The notes under the pieces were generated by a model. That model did not search any database and was not told where the DNA came from. It saw nothing but the letters and a program-made list of their open reading frames with translations. From Stenotrophomonas pavanii (lineage in GTDB: Bacteria > Pseudomonadota > Gammaproteobacteria > Xanthomonadales > Xanthomonadaceae), in the NCBI RefSeq assembly GCF_900101175.1, contig NZ_FNFQ01000006.1:186001-250000 (forward strand): a stretch of DNA of 64,000 bases. The letters are read 5' to 3'. Made by a program: the position numbers and the translations under genes. This document shows positions 47,585 to 56,306 of this stretch, piece after piece. Every line of letters starts with the position of its first letter. The first letter of the stretch is position 1.

Positions 47585-48024
47585 GGGGTCGTCAGTGAAT
47601 CGCGGATTCGGGTAAGGAGGGACAGCAGCAGCGTGCGCTCGTCGGCGGAAAGATCACGCAGCGCGTAATCCATCACCGCGTCGCCGCGCAGCTTCAGCCG
47701 CGCCCACAACGCACGGCCTTCATCGGTCAGTACGATCTGCAGCGCCCGCCGGTCCTGCGCATGCGCCTCGCGGCGGACGCAGCCCAGCGCCTCCAGCTTG
47801 TCCAGCAGGCGAGTCACCGCGCTGGGCACCTGGTCGATGGCCTGGGCCAGTTCGTTGGCGGTGCAGGGCGCCATGTGGGAAAGCACCTTCAACCCGATGT
47901 AATGGGTGAAGCCGATTCCCAGGTCTTCTTCCGCCATGGACGCGTCGAGCTGGCGCACCAGGCCGTCGCGCACCTGGCGCAGCAGCAGGCCGAAGCTGGG
48001 GGGAGTGGTTGCAGGACAGATCAT
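47581..48024 (-). CDS. emrR: MarR-family repressor EmrR
   Basis: A 147-residue MarR-type regulator. The winged helix is at about 35-105 (YIGLKVLSHMAPCTANELAQ, QVPSAVTRLLDKLEALGCV, RRALQIVLTDEGRALW). It is the first gene of emrRCAB, overlapping emrC. It should repress the operon from a dyad at 48049-48070 and release it on binding effectors such as uncouplers or salicylate-like compounds. The ATG at 48024 is preferred; an upstream in-frame ATG at 48081 would add 19 residues but would place the dyad inside the gene. Confidence 0.85.
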   Translation of the reverse strand: MICPATTPPSFGLLLRQVRDGLVRQLDASMAEEDLGIGFTHYIGLKVLSHMAPCTANELAQAIDQVPSAVTRLLDKLEALGCVRREAHAQDRRALQIVLTDEGRALWARLKLRGDAVMDYALRDLSADERTLLLSLLTRIRDSLTTP

Positions 48025-48048
48025 GGGGGAGCATTCTCTTCCAAAAAA

Positions 48049-48070
48049 AATATTTCTCAATGGAAATATT
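48049..48070. promoter_or_regulatory. Perfect dyad, candidate EmrR operator
   Basis: AATATTTC-TCAATG-GAAATATT, with 8-bp perfect arms in an AT-rich patch that stands out against the GC-rich surroundings, 25 bp upstream of emrR. It has the form of a MarR-family binding site and lies in the divergent promoter region with the AraC gene. Confidence 0.7.
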
Positions 48071-48196
48071 CGATCTGGCATCGAATGCTGTGTTGCAGCA
48101 GCGGGCTCGATCAGTGAAGGCGCCTACCTTAATGATCTGGTCAGGTGGCCCGGTAGTACAATCCAGCCAATGGATGTCACATTTCAGCCAGCGGAC

Positions 48197-49078
48197 ATGA
48201 TGAACAAGGCAGAAATTCAGGTTCCCAAGCGCCTGCTCAGGGATGAGGCACTGGACTGGTTCGAGCGCAACGACGGCCCGCCGGTCATCGCCTTCCGCTT
48301 CGACAGCCAGCAGGGCCTGGCCCGTGAGGTCGACTGGCACCACCACGAGCGCGCCCAGCTGATCTGCGTCGAACGCGGCCTGCTGACCACCCGCACCTCG
48401 CATGGCACCTGGTCGCTGGCGCCGGGCTCGGCTGGCTGGATGCCGCCGCTGGAGCCCCATACGGTCACGCTCGACGGCCCGCTGCGCGGCTGGGGCATGG
48501 CATTGGCCGCGCCTGCCTGCGCCACCCTGCCTGCCGATCCGTGCGTGCTGGGACTGTCCAAACTGGCGCAGGCGCTGGCCGACCGCATCTGCGATTGGCC
48601 GCTGGGCGATCCCACCACGCCCGAGCGCCAGCACATCATCGACGTGCTGCTGGACGAGATCCGCGCCGCGCCGCGCCAGCGCATGCACCTGCCGATGCCG
48701 CACGACCGGCGCCTGCTGAAGATCGCCTCGCAGCTGCTGGCCGATCCGTCCGATGAACGCAGCCTGGCCGAATGGGCGCATTGGGCCGGCCTGTCGCCGC
48801 GCAGCCTGACCCGCCACTTCCGCGATGAGACCACGCTCAGCTTCGCCCAGTGGCGGCAGCAGGCGCGCCTGGCCGAGGCCCTGCGCCAGCTGACCGACGG
48901 CCGCAGCGTGGCCGACATCGCCCATGCGCTGGGCTTCAGCAGCGCCAGCGCCTTCGTCACCGTGTTCCGCCGCCACTTCGGGCTGCCCCCCGGGCGCTAC
49001 CTGGCGCGGGCCGGGCACGGCCTGGAAACCGGGCTGGACCCTGCACGCGGCTTGGCATCCCCCGCCGCATCCGGATAA
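48197..49078 (+). CDS. AraC-family transcriptional regulator
   Basis: A 293-residue regulator. The N-terminal cupin-like domain (about 40-110) includes DWHHHERAQLICVERGLLT and SAGWMPPLEPHTV. The C-terminal double HTH (about 185-270) has SLAEWAHWAGLSPRSLTRHF and SVADIAHALGFSSASAFVTV plus FRRHFGLPPGRY. It is divergent from emrR. The start may be 48197, 48200 or an ATG at 48170. Its target is unknown; neighbouring emr genes or a distant locus are equally possible. Confidence 0.85.
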   Translation: MMNKAEIQVPKRLLRDEALDWFERNDGPPVIAFRFDSQQGLAREVDWHHHERAQLICVERGLLTTRTSHGTWSLAPGSAGWMPPLEPHTVTLDGPLRGWGMALAAPACATLPADPCVLGLSKLAQALADRICDWPLGDPTTPERQHIIDVLLDEIRAAPRQRMHLPMPHDRRLLKIASQLLADPSDERSLAEWAHWAGLSPRSLTRHFRDETTLSFAQWRQQARLAEALRQLTDGRSVADIAHALGFSSASAFVTVFRRHFGLPPGRYLARAGHGLETGLDPARGLASPAASG

Positions 49079-49138
49079 TCACAGGATTGCGAGCGGCGAC
49101 CGCCGTCGCCGCCTCCCGACAACAGGTAACAACGCCGC

Positions 49139-51382
49139 ATGACCGAACTTGCCCGCCCCGTGTTCCACGGATTCGAACAACTGCCGCTGCGCGAGTACGC
49201 CGAGCGCGCCTACCTCGACTACTCGATGTATGTGGTCCTGGACCGCGCCCTGCCGTTCATCGGCGACGGCCTGAAGCCGGTGCAGCGCCGCATCATCTAT
49301 TCGATGAGCGAGCTGGGCCTGAATGCCGCGTCCAAGCCGAAGAAGTCCGCGCGCACCGTCGGTGACGTCATCGGTAAATACCACCCGCACGGCGACAGCG
49401 CGTGCTACGAGGCGCTGGTGCTGATGGCGCAGCCGTTCTCGTACCGCTACCCGCTGATCGAAGGCCAGGGCAACTTCGGCTCCAGCGACGACCCGAAGTC
49501 GTTCGCAGCGATGCGTTACACCGAATCCAAGCTGACCCCGATCGCCGAAGTGCTGCTGGGCGAACTGGGCCAGGGCACCACCGACTGGGCACCGAATTTC
49601 GACGGTACCCTGCAGGAGCCGACCTGGATGCCAGCACGGCTGCCGCACCTGCTGCTCAACGGTACCACCGGCATCGCCGTGGGCATGGCCACCGACGTGC
49701 CGCCGCACAATCTCAACGAGATCGTCAGCGCACTGCTGCACCTGCTGGACAACCCCGATGCCAGCGTGCGCGACCTGTGCGAACACGTGCAGGGCCCGGA
49801 CTACCCGTCCAGCGCCGAGATCATCACCTCGGCCAACGACCTGCGGACCATCTACGAGACCGGCAACGGCAGCGTGCGTGCGCGTGCGACCTTCACCAAG
49901 GAAGCCAGCAACATCGTGGTCACCGCCCTGCCGTTCCAGGTGTCGCCGTCGAAGGTGATCGAGCAGATCGCCGCACAGATGCGCGCCAAGAAGCTGCCGT
50001 GGCTGGAGGACATCCGCGATGAGTCCGACCACGCCAACCCGGTGCGCGTGGTGCTGGTGCCGCGTTCCAACCGCGTCGACGCCGACCAGCTGATGGGCCA
50101 CCTGTTCGCGACCACGGACCTGGAGCGCAGCTACCGCGTCAACCTCAACGTGATCGGGCTGGATGGGCGTCCGCAGGTGAAGAACCTGAAGATGCTGCTC
50201 AGCGAATGGCTGATCTTCCGCAGCAACACCGTGACCCGCCGCCTGCAGCACCGCCTGCAGAAGGTCGAGCGCCGCCTCCACCTGCTGGAAGGCCTGCTGG
50301 TCGCCTTCCTCAACCTGGACGAGGTGATCCACATCATCCGGACCGAGGACGAACCGAAGGCCGCACTGATCGCGCGCTTCGGCCTGTCCGAGGAACAGGC
50401 CGAGTACATCCTGGAAACCAAGCTGAAGCAGCTGGCCCGCCTGGAGGAGATGAAGATCCGCGGCGAGCAGGACGAACTGGCCAAGGAGCGCGAGAAGATC
50501 CTCGGCATCCTCGACAGCAAGGCCAAGCTGAAGAAACTGATCCGCGACGAACTGACCGCCGACGCCAAGAAGTTCGGCGACGCACGCCGTTCGCCGCTGG
50601 TGCAGCGCCAGGCCGCGCAGGCGATCGACGAGACCGAGCTGGTGCCGAGCGAGCCGATGACCGTGGTGCTGTCGGAGAAGGGCTGGATCCGCGCCGCCAA
50701 GGGCCACGACGTCGATGCATCGGCCCTGTCCTACCGCGAAGGCGACGGACTGCAGGGCGCGGTGCGCGCGCGCAGCACCCAGCAGGTCGCGTTCCTCGAC
50801 AGCGAGGGCCGCGCCTACTCGACGCCGGTGCACACCCTGCCCTCCGCACGAGGCAATGGCGAACCGCTGACCGGCCGCTTCTCGCCGGCGCCGGGCACCA
50901 GCTTCGTGACCCTGGCCAGCGCCGAGCCGGACACCCGCTTCGTGCTGGCCTCCAGCCATGGTTACGGCTTCGTCACCCGCTTCGAGAACCTGATCGGCCG
51001 CAACAAGGCCGGCAAGGCGATGCTGAACCTGTCGGCGGGCTCGTCGGTGCTGACCCCGTCGGTGGTCGCCAACGTCGCCACCGACCGCATCGTGGCGGTG
51101 ACCAGTTCGGGCAACCTGCTGGCGATCGCCGCCAACGACCTGCCGGAACTGGACAAGGGCAAGGGCAACAAGATCATCGAGATCCCGAAGGCCAAGCTCG
51201 CCACCGAACGCGTGGTCGCCATCGTGGCGATCAGCCCGGGGCAGACCCTGCAGGTGCGCAGCGGCCAGCGCACGATGGGCCTGAAGTTCAACGAGCTCGA
51301 CGCCTATCTCGGCGCCCGCGCCACCCGCGGCCACCTGCTGCCGCGCGGCTGGCAGAAGGTGGAAGGGCTGTCGGTGGAGTGA
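49139..51382 (+). CDS. parC: DNA topoisomerase IV subunit A
   Basis: A 747-residue type IIA topoisomerase subunit that cleaves and rejoins DNA for chromosome decatenation. The quinolone-resistance region reads [20 protein letters not shown]; Ser87 and Glu91 correspond to E. coli Ser80 and Glu84 and are wild type. Catalytic Tyr127 is in AMRYTESKL. The C-terminal beta-pinwheel carries five or six blades (for example [20 protein letters not shown]). The length fits ParC (752 in E. coli). Confidence 0.96.
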   Translation: MTELARPVFHGFEQLPLREYAERAYLDYSMYVVLDRALPFIGDGLKPVQRRIIYSMSELGLNAASKPKKSARTVGDVIGKYHPHGDSACYEALVLMAQPFSYRYPLIEGQGNFGSSDDPKSFAAMRYTESKLTPIAEVLLGELGQGTTDWAPNFDGTLQEPTWMPARLPHLLLNGTTGIAVGMATDVPPHNLNEIVSALLHLLDNPDASVRDLCEHVQGPDYPSSAEIITSANDLRTIYETGNGSVRARATFTKEASNIVVTALPFQVSPSKVIEQIAAQMRAKKLPWLEDIRDESDHANPVRVVLVPRSNRVDADQLMGHLFATTDLERSYRVNLNVIGLDGRPQVKNLKMLLSEWLIFRSNTVTRRLQHRLQKVERRLHLLEGLLVAFLNLDEVIHIIRTEDEPKAALIARFGLSEEQAEYILETKLKQLARLEEMKIRGEQDELAKEREKILGILDSKAKLKKLIRDELTADAKKFGDARRSPLVQRQAAQAIDETELVPSEPMTVVLSEKGWIRAAKGHDVDASALSYREGDGLQGAVRARSTQQVAFLDSEGRAYSTPVHTLPSARGNGEPLTGRFSPAPGTSFVTLASAEPDTRFVLASSHGYGFVTRFENLIGRNKAGKAMLNLSAGSSVLTPSVVANVATDRIVAVTSSGNLLAIAANDLPELDKGKGNKIIEIPKAKLATERVVAIVAISPGQTLQVRSGQRTMGLKFNELDAYLGARATRGHLLPRGWQKVEGLSVE

Positions 51383-51388
51383 GGGCTT

Positions 51389-51427
51389 GGGGTCGGATCC
51401 CGTTCCAACGGAACGGGCTCTGACCCC
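51389..51427. repeat. GGGGTCGGA-type hairpin (copy 6)
   Basis: Arms GGGGTCGGATCCCGTTCC and GGAACGGGCTCTGACCCC directly follow the parC stop; closest to the copy at 10261. Confidence 0.8.
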
Positions 51428-51487
51428 GGACTATCGCTCCTGGCAGGTGTCAGCCTTGGTTGGCACGCTGTGACGGACGTCAGGCAC

Positions 51488-51517
51488 GAAAAAGCCGGGG
51501 CATTCCCCGGCTTTTTC
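51488..51517. terminator. Bidirectional terminator between parC and bfr
   Basis: GAAAAAGCCGGGG-CATT-CCCCGGCTTTTTC, a perfect stem with A and T tracts on both sides, suited to both convergent genes. Confidence 0.9.
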
Positions 51518-51608
51518 GTTGTCGGCTGGCGGGCGGTGGAGCGGCTGGCGGGCGAAGGCGGGCTCGCGGTGCTCCGGTGCTGGCGGGCGACAGAACGCTG
51601 TGCTTCTG

Positions 51609-51775
51609 GTAGAGCCGACCGCTGGTCGGCTGCCTTTGGCTCCTGGTAGAGCCGACCGCTGGTCGGCTGCTTCCCGCTTCAGGTAGAGCCGACTGTTAGT
51701 CGGCTGCTCCAGCGAAAACCAGCCGACCAGCGGTCGGCTCTACCGGAAGGCAGCCGAGCATTGGTTCGGCTCTAC
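51609..51775. repeat. Cluster of five SMAG palindromes
   Basis: Three direct copies (51609, 51646, 51683; GTAGAGCCGACCGCTGGTCG, then GCTGC, with 12-bp spacers) are followed by two inverted copies (51721-51743 and 51750-51775). Loops vary (GCT, TTA). The third is partly diverged and the fifth has CATTG in the loop. Confidence 0.9.
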
Positions 51776-51794
51776 CGAAAAGAGCGGTGCCGGC

Positions 51795-52283
51795 TCAGTG
51801 CGCCGGGGCGCCGCTGCCGTCGATCTTGCTCAGCTGGTACAGCTCCAGGCCGATGCGCTTGATCAGGCCCAGCTGCTGTTCCAGCCACCAGGCGTGGTCT
51901 TCTTCGGTGTCCTTCAGCTGCGCCAGCAGAATGTCGCGGCTCACGTAGTCACCCTTCTCCTCGCACAGCTTCATGCCGGCGGCGAGATTGTTCCGAACGG
52001 CGTATTCAGTATCGAGATCCTTCTGCAGCATCTCCTCCACGGTCTTGCCGGGCTCGGTGGCATGCGGGCGCATGTCCGGGTCGCCGCCCAGGAACAGGAT
52101 CCGGCGCAGCAGCGCATCGGCATGCTGGGTTTCCTCTTCCATCTCGTGGTTCAGGCGCTCGTACAGCGCGAACAGGCCCTGGTCCTCATAGCGGCGGGAA
52201 TGGATGAAGTACTGGTCGCGCGCAGCAAGCTCGCCGCGCAGCAGTTCCTTCAGGCAGGCGATGACGTCCGGGTTGCCTTTCAT
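51795..52283 (-). CDS. bfr: Bacterioferritin-type iron storage protein without the heme methionine
   Basis: A 162-residue four-helix ferritin. Ferroxidase ligands are in place: Glu18, Glu51, His54 ([11 protein letters not shown]), Glu93 ([10 protein letters not shown]), and Glu and His in [12 protein letters not shown]. At the position of the heme-binding Met52 of E. coli Bfr the residue is Thr52, so heme is probably not bound by the standard ligand and this looks like the BfrA/FtnA type subunit. It oxidises and stores iron in a 24-mer, perhaps with a heme-binding partner encoded elsewhere. No bfd gene is near. Confidence 0.9.
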   Translation of the reverse strand: MKGNPDVIACLKELLRGELAARDQYFIHSRRYEDQGLFALYERLNHEMEEETQHADALLRRILFLGGDPDMRPHATEPGKTVEEMLQKDLDTEYAVRNNLAAGMKLCEEKGDYVSRDILLAQLKDTEEDHAWWLEQQLGLIKRIGLELYQLSKIDGSGAPAH

Positions 52284-52407
52284 GGGGGGGCTCCTGTGAA
52301 TCGATGCGGCATAGGGTGACGCATTTCCGGCGACGGTGATCTAATCGGAATCAGTCGCAGTTGCGCCTGCGGCTACAATCGGCCCACGAGTTCGGAAAGG
52401 ACGTGCG

Positions 52408-54735
52408 ATGCGACGTACATGGCGTTGGATGCTGGGCGTAGTGATCGCCATCGTGCTGATCACCGCACTGGTCCTGTGGCTGCTGCTGCGCGGCAGCCTG
52501 GCCGACCTGGACGGCGAGCATCCACTGCCGGGCCTGGCCAAGCCGGTCACCATCGAGCGCGATGGGCTGGGCGTGGTCACCATCACGGCCGGTAGCCAGA
52601 CCGATGCGATGCGCGCGCTGGGCCGCGTGCATGCGCAGGAGCGCTATTTCGAGATGGACCTGATGCGCCGCAGTGCCGCTGGCGAGCTGTCGGCGCTGTT
52701 CGGGCCGAAGGCCATCGACGCCGACAAGCGCATGCGCGTGCACCGGCTGCGTGCACGCACCGAGGCGAATCTGCAGGCCGCACTGGGCGACAACGGCGCG
52801 GCCGTGCGCGCCTACGTGGATGGCGTCAACGAGGGCCTGGCCGGTCTCTCCGTGCGCCCGTGGGCCTATCTGCTGCTGCGGCAGTCACCGCAGCCCTGGC
52901 AGGCCAGCGACAGCGTGCTGGCCGGGCTGGCCATGTATGCCGACCTGCAGGATCCCGGCAACCAGACCGAACTTGCGCTCAGCCGCATCCGCACGGTGGT
53001 GCCGCCGGCACTGTACGCGCTGATCGCCCACGACGGCACCGAATGGGATGCACCGCTGTTCGGCGAACCCACCGGCAACGCCGCCCTGCCCGATGCCAGC
53101 CAGCTCGACCTGCGCACATTGAAGGGAAAATCCGGCACCGCGCAGGAAGAGGTGGACGCCGTCGGCAGCAACAACTTCGCGGTGGCCGGAGCGCTTACCG
53201 CCGACGGTCGCGCGATCGTCGCCGACGACATGCACCTGGGCCTGCGCGCGCCGGGCCTGTGGTTCCGCGTGCGCCTGCGCTACCCCGACCCACAGGCCGC
53301 TGGCGGCCAGGTCGACGTCACCGGTTTCTCGCTGCCGGGCCTGCCGGCCGTGATCGTCGGCAGCAACGGACACGTCGCCTGGGGTTTCACCAACAGCTAC
53401 ATCGACACCGCGGACTACCGCACTGAACCGGCCAACGCCACGGTGACCGTGCATGAAGAACGCATCGCCGTGGCCGGCCAGGCCGATGTGCTGTTCCCGG
53501 TACGCGAAACCGCCTGGGGGCCGATCCTGCATACCCATGCCGATGGCAGCGGCGACGCGCTGCGCTGGGTCGCCCACCTGCCCGGTGCGGTGCGCCTGGA
53601 CTTCGGTGACCTGGCCCGTGCCGGTGACCTGGACGCTGCCCTGCAGTTCGCCGACCGCGCCGGCATCCCCGCACAGAACCTGGTGGTCGGCGACCGCAGC
53701 GGACGCATCGCCTGGCGGCTGATCGGCGCCCGCCCGGATCGCGGTCCCGGTTGTGCGCCTGCGGGCTTCACCGCCGCCAGCAACCAGGACTGCGCCCCCT
53801 GGCCGATCCGCAGCGACGCCTCGCCGGCATTGATCGACCCACCCAACCATCGCCTGTGGACCGCCAACGGCCGCGTCCTCGACCGCGAGTCACTGGCCAA
53901 TGTCGGCAACGGTGGATATGACCTGGGCGCCCGCGCGCGGCAGATCCGCGATCTGCTCGCCATCCAGGACCGCTTCGACGAGCACGACCTGCTGGCGATC
54001 CAGCTCGACGACCGCGCCGTGTTCCTGCAGCGCTGGTGGGCCCTGCTGCACGACGTCATCGAACGCAGTGACGACCCTGCCCTGAAGCGTTTGAAGGAGG
54101 CCAGCCATCAATGGGATGGCCGTGCCTCGGCCAGCTCGGTCAGCTACCGGGTGGTGCGTGAATTCCGCACGCAGGTGATGCAGACGTTGTCCGATGCACT
54201 GTTGGCACCCGCCAGCGCGCAACTGGGCGATGCCTACCTGGAGCCGCGCCTGGCACAGCTGGAAGGCGTGGCCTGGCCGATGCTGCAACAGCGTCCGGCC
54301 AACCTGCTGCCCCCGGCCTTCGACAGCTGGGATGCGCTGCTGATCGACGCGGCACGCCGTACCGAAAGTGAGCTGGCCAAGCAGGGACCGCTGGCCAAGC
54401 GCAGCTGGGGCGAACGCAACACGGCGGCGATCTGTCACCCCATCGCACGGGCGCTGCCGGACATCGCCAAGCGCTGGCTGTGCATGCCGGCTGACCGCCT
54501 GCCCGGCGACCGCGACATGCCGCGCGTGCAGACGCCGAACTTCGGCGCCTCCGAACGCATGGTGGTTTCTCCGGGCCACGAGGCCGACGGCATCGTGCAC
54601 ATGCCCGGCGGCCAGAGCGGTCACCCGCTGTCACCGTACTGGGGCGCCGGCCACGAGGACTGGGTGCACGGGCGCCCGACACCGTTCCTGCCCGGCAAGG
54701 CGCAGCACACCATGACGCTGGTGCCAGCGCGGTAG
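52408..54735 (+). CDS. Penicillin acylase-family Ntn-hydrolase (QuiP/PvdQ-like)
   Basis: A 775-residue periplasmic Ntn-hydrolase with an N-terminal membrane anchor or signal (about 8-28, MLGVVIAIVLITALVLWLLL). The alpha chain is followed by a linker and the autoproteolysis site G-Ser254 in AVGSNNFAVAG, where Ser254 becomes the beta-chain nucleophile. Oxyanion and other marks are DDMHLGLRAPGLWF, VIVGSNGHVAWGFT and CHPIARALP. Members cleave N-acyl homoserine lactones or beta-lactam side chains; the substrate is not predictable here. The TAG stop is formed by the GTAG of a SMAG repeat. Confidence 0.88.
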   Translation: MRRTWRWMLGVVIAIVLITALVLWLLLRGSLADLDGEHPLPGLAKPVTIERDGLGVVTITAGSQTDAMRALGRVHAQERYFEMDLMRRSAAGELSALFGPKAIDADKRMRVHRLRARTEANLQAALGDNGAAVRAYVDGVNEGLAGLSVRPWAYLLLRQSPQPWQASDSVLAGLAMYADLQDPGNQTELALSRIRTVVPPALYALIAHDGTEWDAPLFGEPTGNAALPDASQLDLRTLKGKSGTAQEEVDAVGSNNFAVAGALTADGRAIVADDMHLGLRAPGLWFRVRLRYPDPQAAGGQVDVTGFSLPGLPAVIVGSNGHVAWGFTNSYIDTADYRTEPANATVTVHEERIAVAGQADVLFPVRETAWGPILHTHADGSGDALRWVAHLPGAVRLDFGDLARAGDLDAALQFADRAGIPAQNLVVGDRSGRIAWRLIGARPDRGPGCAPAGFTAASNQDCAPWPIRSDASPALIDPPNHRLWTANGRVLDRESLANVGNGGYDLGARARQIRDLLAIQDRFDEHDLLAIQLDDRAVFLQRWWALLHDVIERSDDPALKRLKEASHQWDGRASASSVSYRVVREFRTQVMQTLSDALLAPASAQLGDAYLEPRLAQLEGVAWPMLQQRPANLLPPAFDSWDALLIDAARRTESELAKQGPLAKRSWGERNTAAICHPIARALPDIAKRWLCMPADRLPGDRDMPRVQTPNFGASERMVVSPGHEADGIVHMPGGQSGHPLSPYWGAGHEDWVHGRPTPFLPGKAQHTMTLVPAR

Positions 54736-54807
54736 TGCCGGCCGCTGGCCGGCATCCATGCAGGTGTATCCGGCATCATCAGGTTGCCGGCCAGCGGCCG
54801 GCACTAC
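54732..54807. repeat. Inverted pair of SMAG palindromes at the acylase 3' end
   Basis: GTAGTGCCGGCCGCTGGCCG, then GCAT (54732-54755), faces a reverse copy at 54784-54807. The first copy supplies the acylase stop codon. Confidence 0.9.
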
Positions 54808-54817
54808 CGTTCGACGG

Positions 54818-56200
54818 TCAGCCCCTGCGGCGCTCGATCAGGTTCAGCAGTGGTCCGGTCATCGCCGTGGTCACCAGCGCCATGATCACCAGCACCGCAA
54901 ACAGGCGGTCGCCGAGCAGGCCCAGTTCGTAACCCAGGTTGAGCACGATCAGCTCCATCAGGCCGCGGGTGTTCATCAGCGCGCCCAACCGCCACGCCTC
55001 GCGCGTGGGCATGCCGGCACTGCGCGCGGCACTGAAGGTGCCCAGCAGCTTGCCGGTCGTGGCCACCGCGATCACCACTACGCACAGCACGATGTCGCTG
55101 GCCTGCAGCGCATCGGCGCGCATGCGCAGCCCGGTCATGGCGAAGAACAACGGCAGCAGCAGCGTCACCGCGAACGGTTCGACGCGGGCCATCAACAGGT
55201 CACGCAGCTGCGCGTTGGACGACACCGCCACGCCTGCGGCAAACGCACCGAACAGCGCGTGGATGCCCAGCATCTCGGTGACCAGCGCACTGCCCAGCGA
55301 CAGCAGCAGGATGCCGAGCAGCCAGCGTCCCTCACGCCCCGGCGCGACCTGCTGGCGGGCGAACCACGGCTTCACCAGCCCCAGCATCAGTGCCACGAAC
55401 GCGACCACGCACAGCAGGTTGAGGCTGGCCGGCAACCAGCCGCCGGCCTGGGCAGCGGCCACGATCAATGCCAGCAGGCACCACGCGGTGGCATCGCCCA
55501 ATGCTGCGCAGGCGATGGCGGTCTGACCCAGCGGCGTCTGCGTGATGCCGCGATCGGCAAGGATGCGCAGCAACACGGGGAAGGCGGTGATGCTCATCGA
55601 AATGCCGACGAACAGTGCGAATGCCGTGAAGCCCACCCCCTGTGGGCCATGCTGCGGATACAGCCAGATGGCCAGGGCGACGCCGAGCACGAACGGCACC
55701 GCGATGCCGGCATGGCTGACGGTAAACGCGAAACGCCGGCGTCCACGCAGTGCTGCCAGGTCCAGCTCGGCACCGGCCACCAGCAGGAACATCAGCACGC
55801 CCAGCTGGCTGAGCATGCCCAGCGGGCCCAGCGAACTGGCCGGGAACAGCGCACCCTGCAGCTGCGGCAGCAGGCTGCCGAGCACCAGCGGCCCCATCAT
55901 CAGGCCGGCCGCCATCTCGCCGATCACCGCCGGCTGCCCCAGACGCTTGAGCAGCGCCCCCGCGCCCTTGGCCACCAGCAGCAGCACCAGCAGCTGCAGC
56001 AGGAACAGGCCCAGCGGTGACGCCAGGTGCTGCGCCCAGCTGCCTTCGGTGGCGGCCGTGGCACGCGCAACCGCTTCGGGCGCAGCCGGCCCGGCATAGC
56101 GGGCCAACAGCACGCCGGCCAGCAGAGGTACCACGGCCCAGCCCAGGTAGCGCCATCCCCACTTCATCTGCGGCGCCTGGCCCCCGTTCTGTACGTCCAT
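54818..56200 (-). CDS. CPA2-family cation:proton antiporter (KefB-like)
   Basis: A 460-residue antiporter with 12-13 TM helices. It has the CPA2 segment GQPAVIGEMAAGLMMGPLVL, the acidic pair region VLMFLLVAGAELDLAALR, and DATAWCLLALIVAA. The ATG at 56200 has GGGGA six bases upstream; an ATG at 56206 is possible. Unlike KefB/KefC there is no C-terminal TrkA-N regulatory domain; the protein ends just after the last helix (NLIERRRG). Na+/H+ or K+/H+ exchange cannot be separated. Confidence 0.87.
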   Translation of the reverse strand: MDVQNGGQAPQMKWGWRYLGWAVVPLLAGVLLARYAGPAAPEAVARATAATEGSWAQHLASPLGLFLLQLLVLLLVAKGAGALLKRLGQPAVIGEMAAGLMMGPLVLGSLLPQLQGALFPASSLGPLGMLSQLGVLMFLLVAGAELDLAALRGRRRFAFTVSHAGIAVPFVLGVALAIWLYPQHGPQGVGFTAFALFVGISMSITAFPVLLRILADRGITQTPLGQTAIACAALGDATAWCLLALIVAAAQAGGWLPASLNLLCVVAFVALMLGLVKPWFARQQVAPGREGRWLLGILLLSLGSALVTEMLGIHALFGAFAAGVAVSSNAQLRDLLMARVEPFAVTLLLPLFFAMTGLRMRADALQASDIVLCVVVIAVATTGKLLGTFSAARSAGMPTREAWRLGALMNTRGLMELIVLNLGYELGLLGDRLFAVLVIMALVTTAMTGPLLNLIERRRG

Positions 56201-56306
56201 GAACATTCCCCAATGTACGGGGGGCGATCATACAAAAAAGGGGACGGAGGGGATTAAGACGTTTGTGGCACATACGAGGTGCCCTCCTCCCTCCCCTTTC
56301 TCGCGC

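Larger units (their letters stand above)
51383..51794. other. Intergenic region rich in palindromes between parC and bacterioferritin
   Basis: These 412 bp have no gene. They contain a GGGGTC-family hairpin (51389), a TGCCAACC-like stem (51447-51466), a strong terminator (51488-51517), a GC-rich stretch of short GCGG/GGCG repeats (51520-51600) and a cluster of five SMAG palindromes (51609-51775). Confidence 0.75.

Noticed and set aside
49391..49411. Quinolone-resistance change in ParC
   Set aside because: The Ser and Glu at the key positions (Ser87, Glu91) are the wild-type residues.
51609..51775. Possible CRISPR array
   Set aside because: The repeats are palindromes of 23-26 bp with GTAG heads, very short spacers and mixed orientation, and no cas gene is near.
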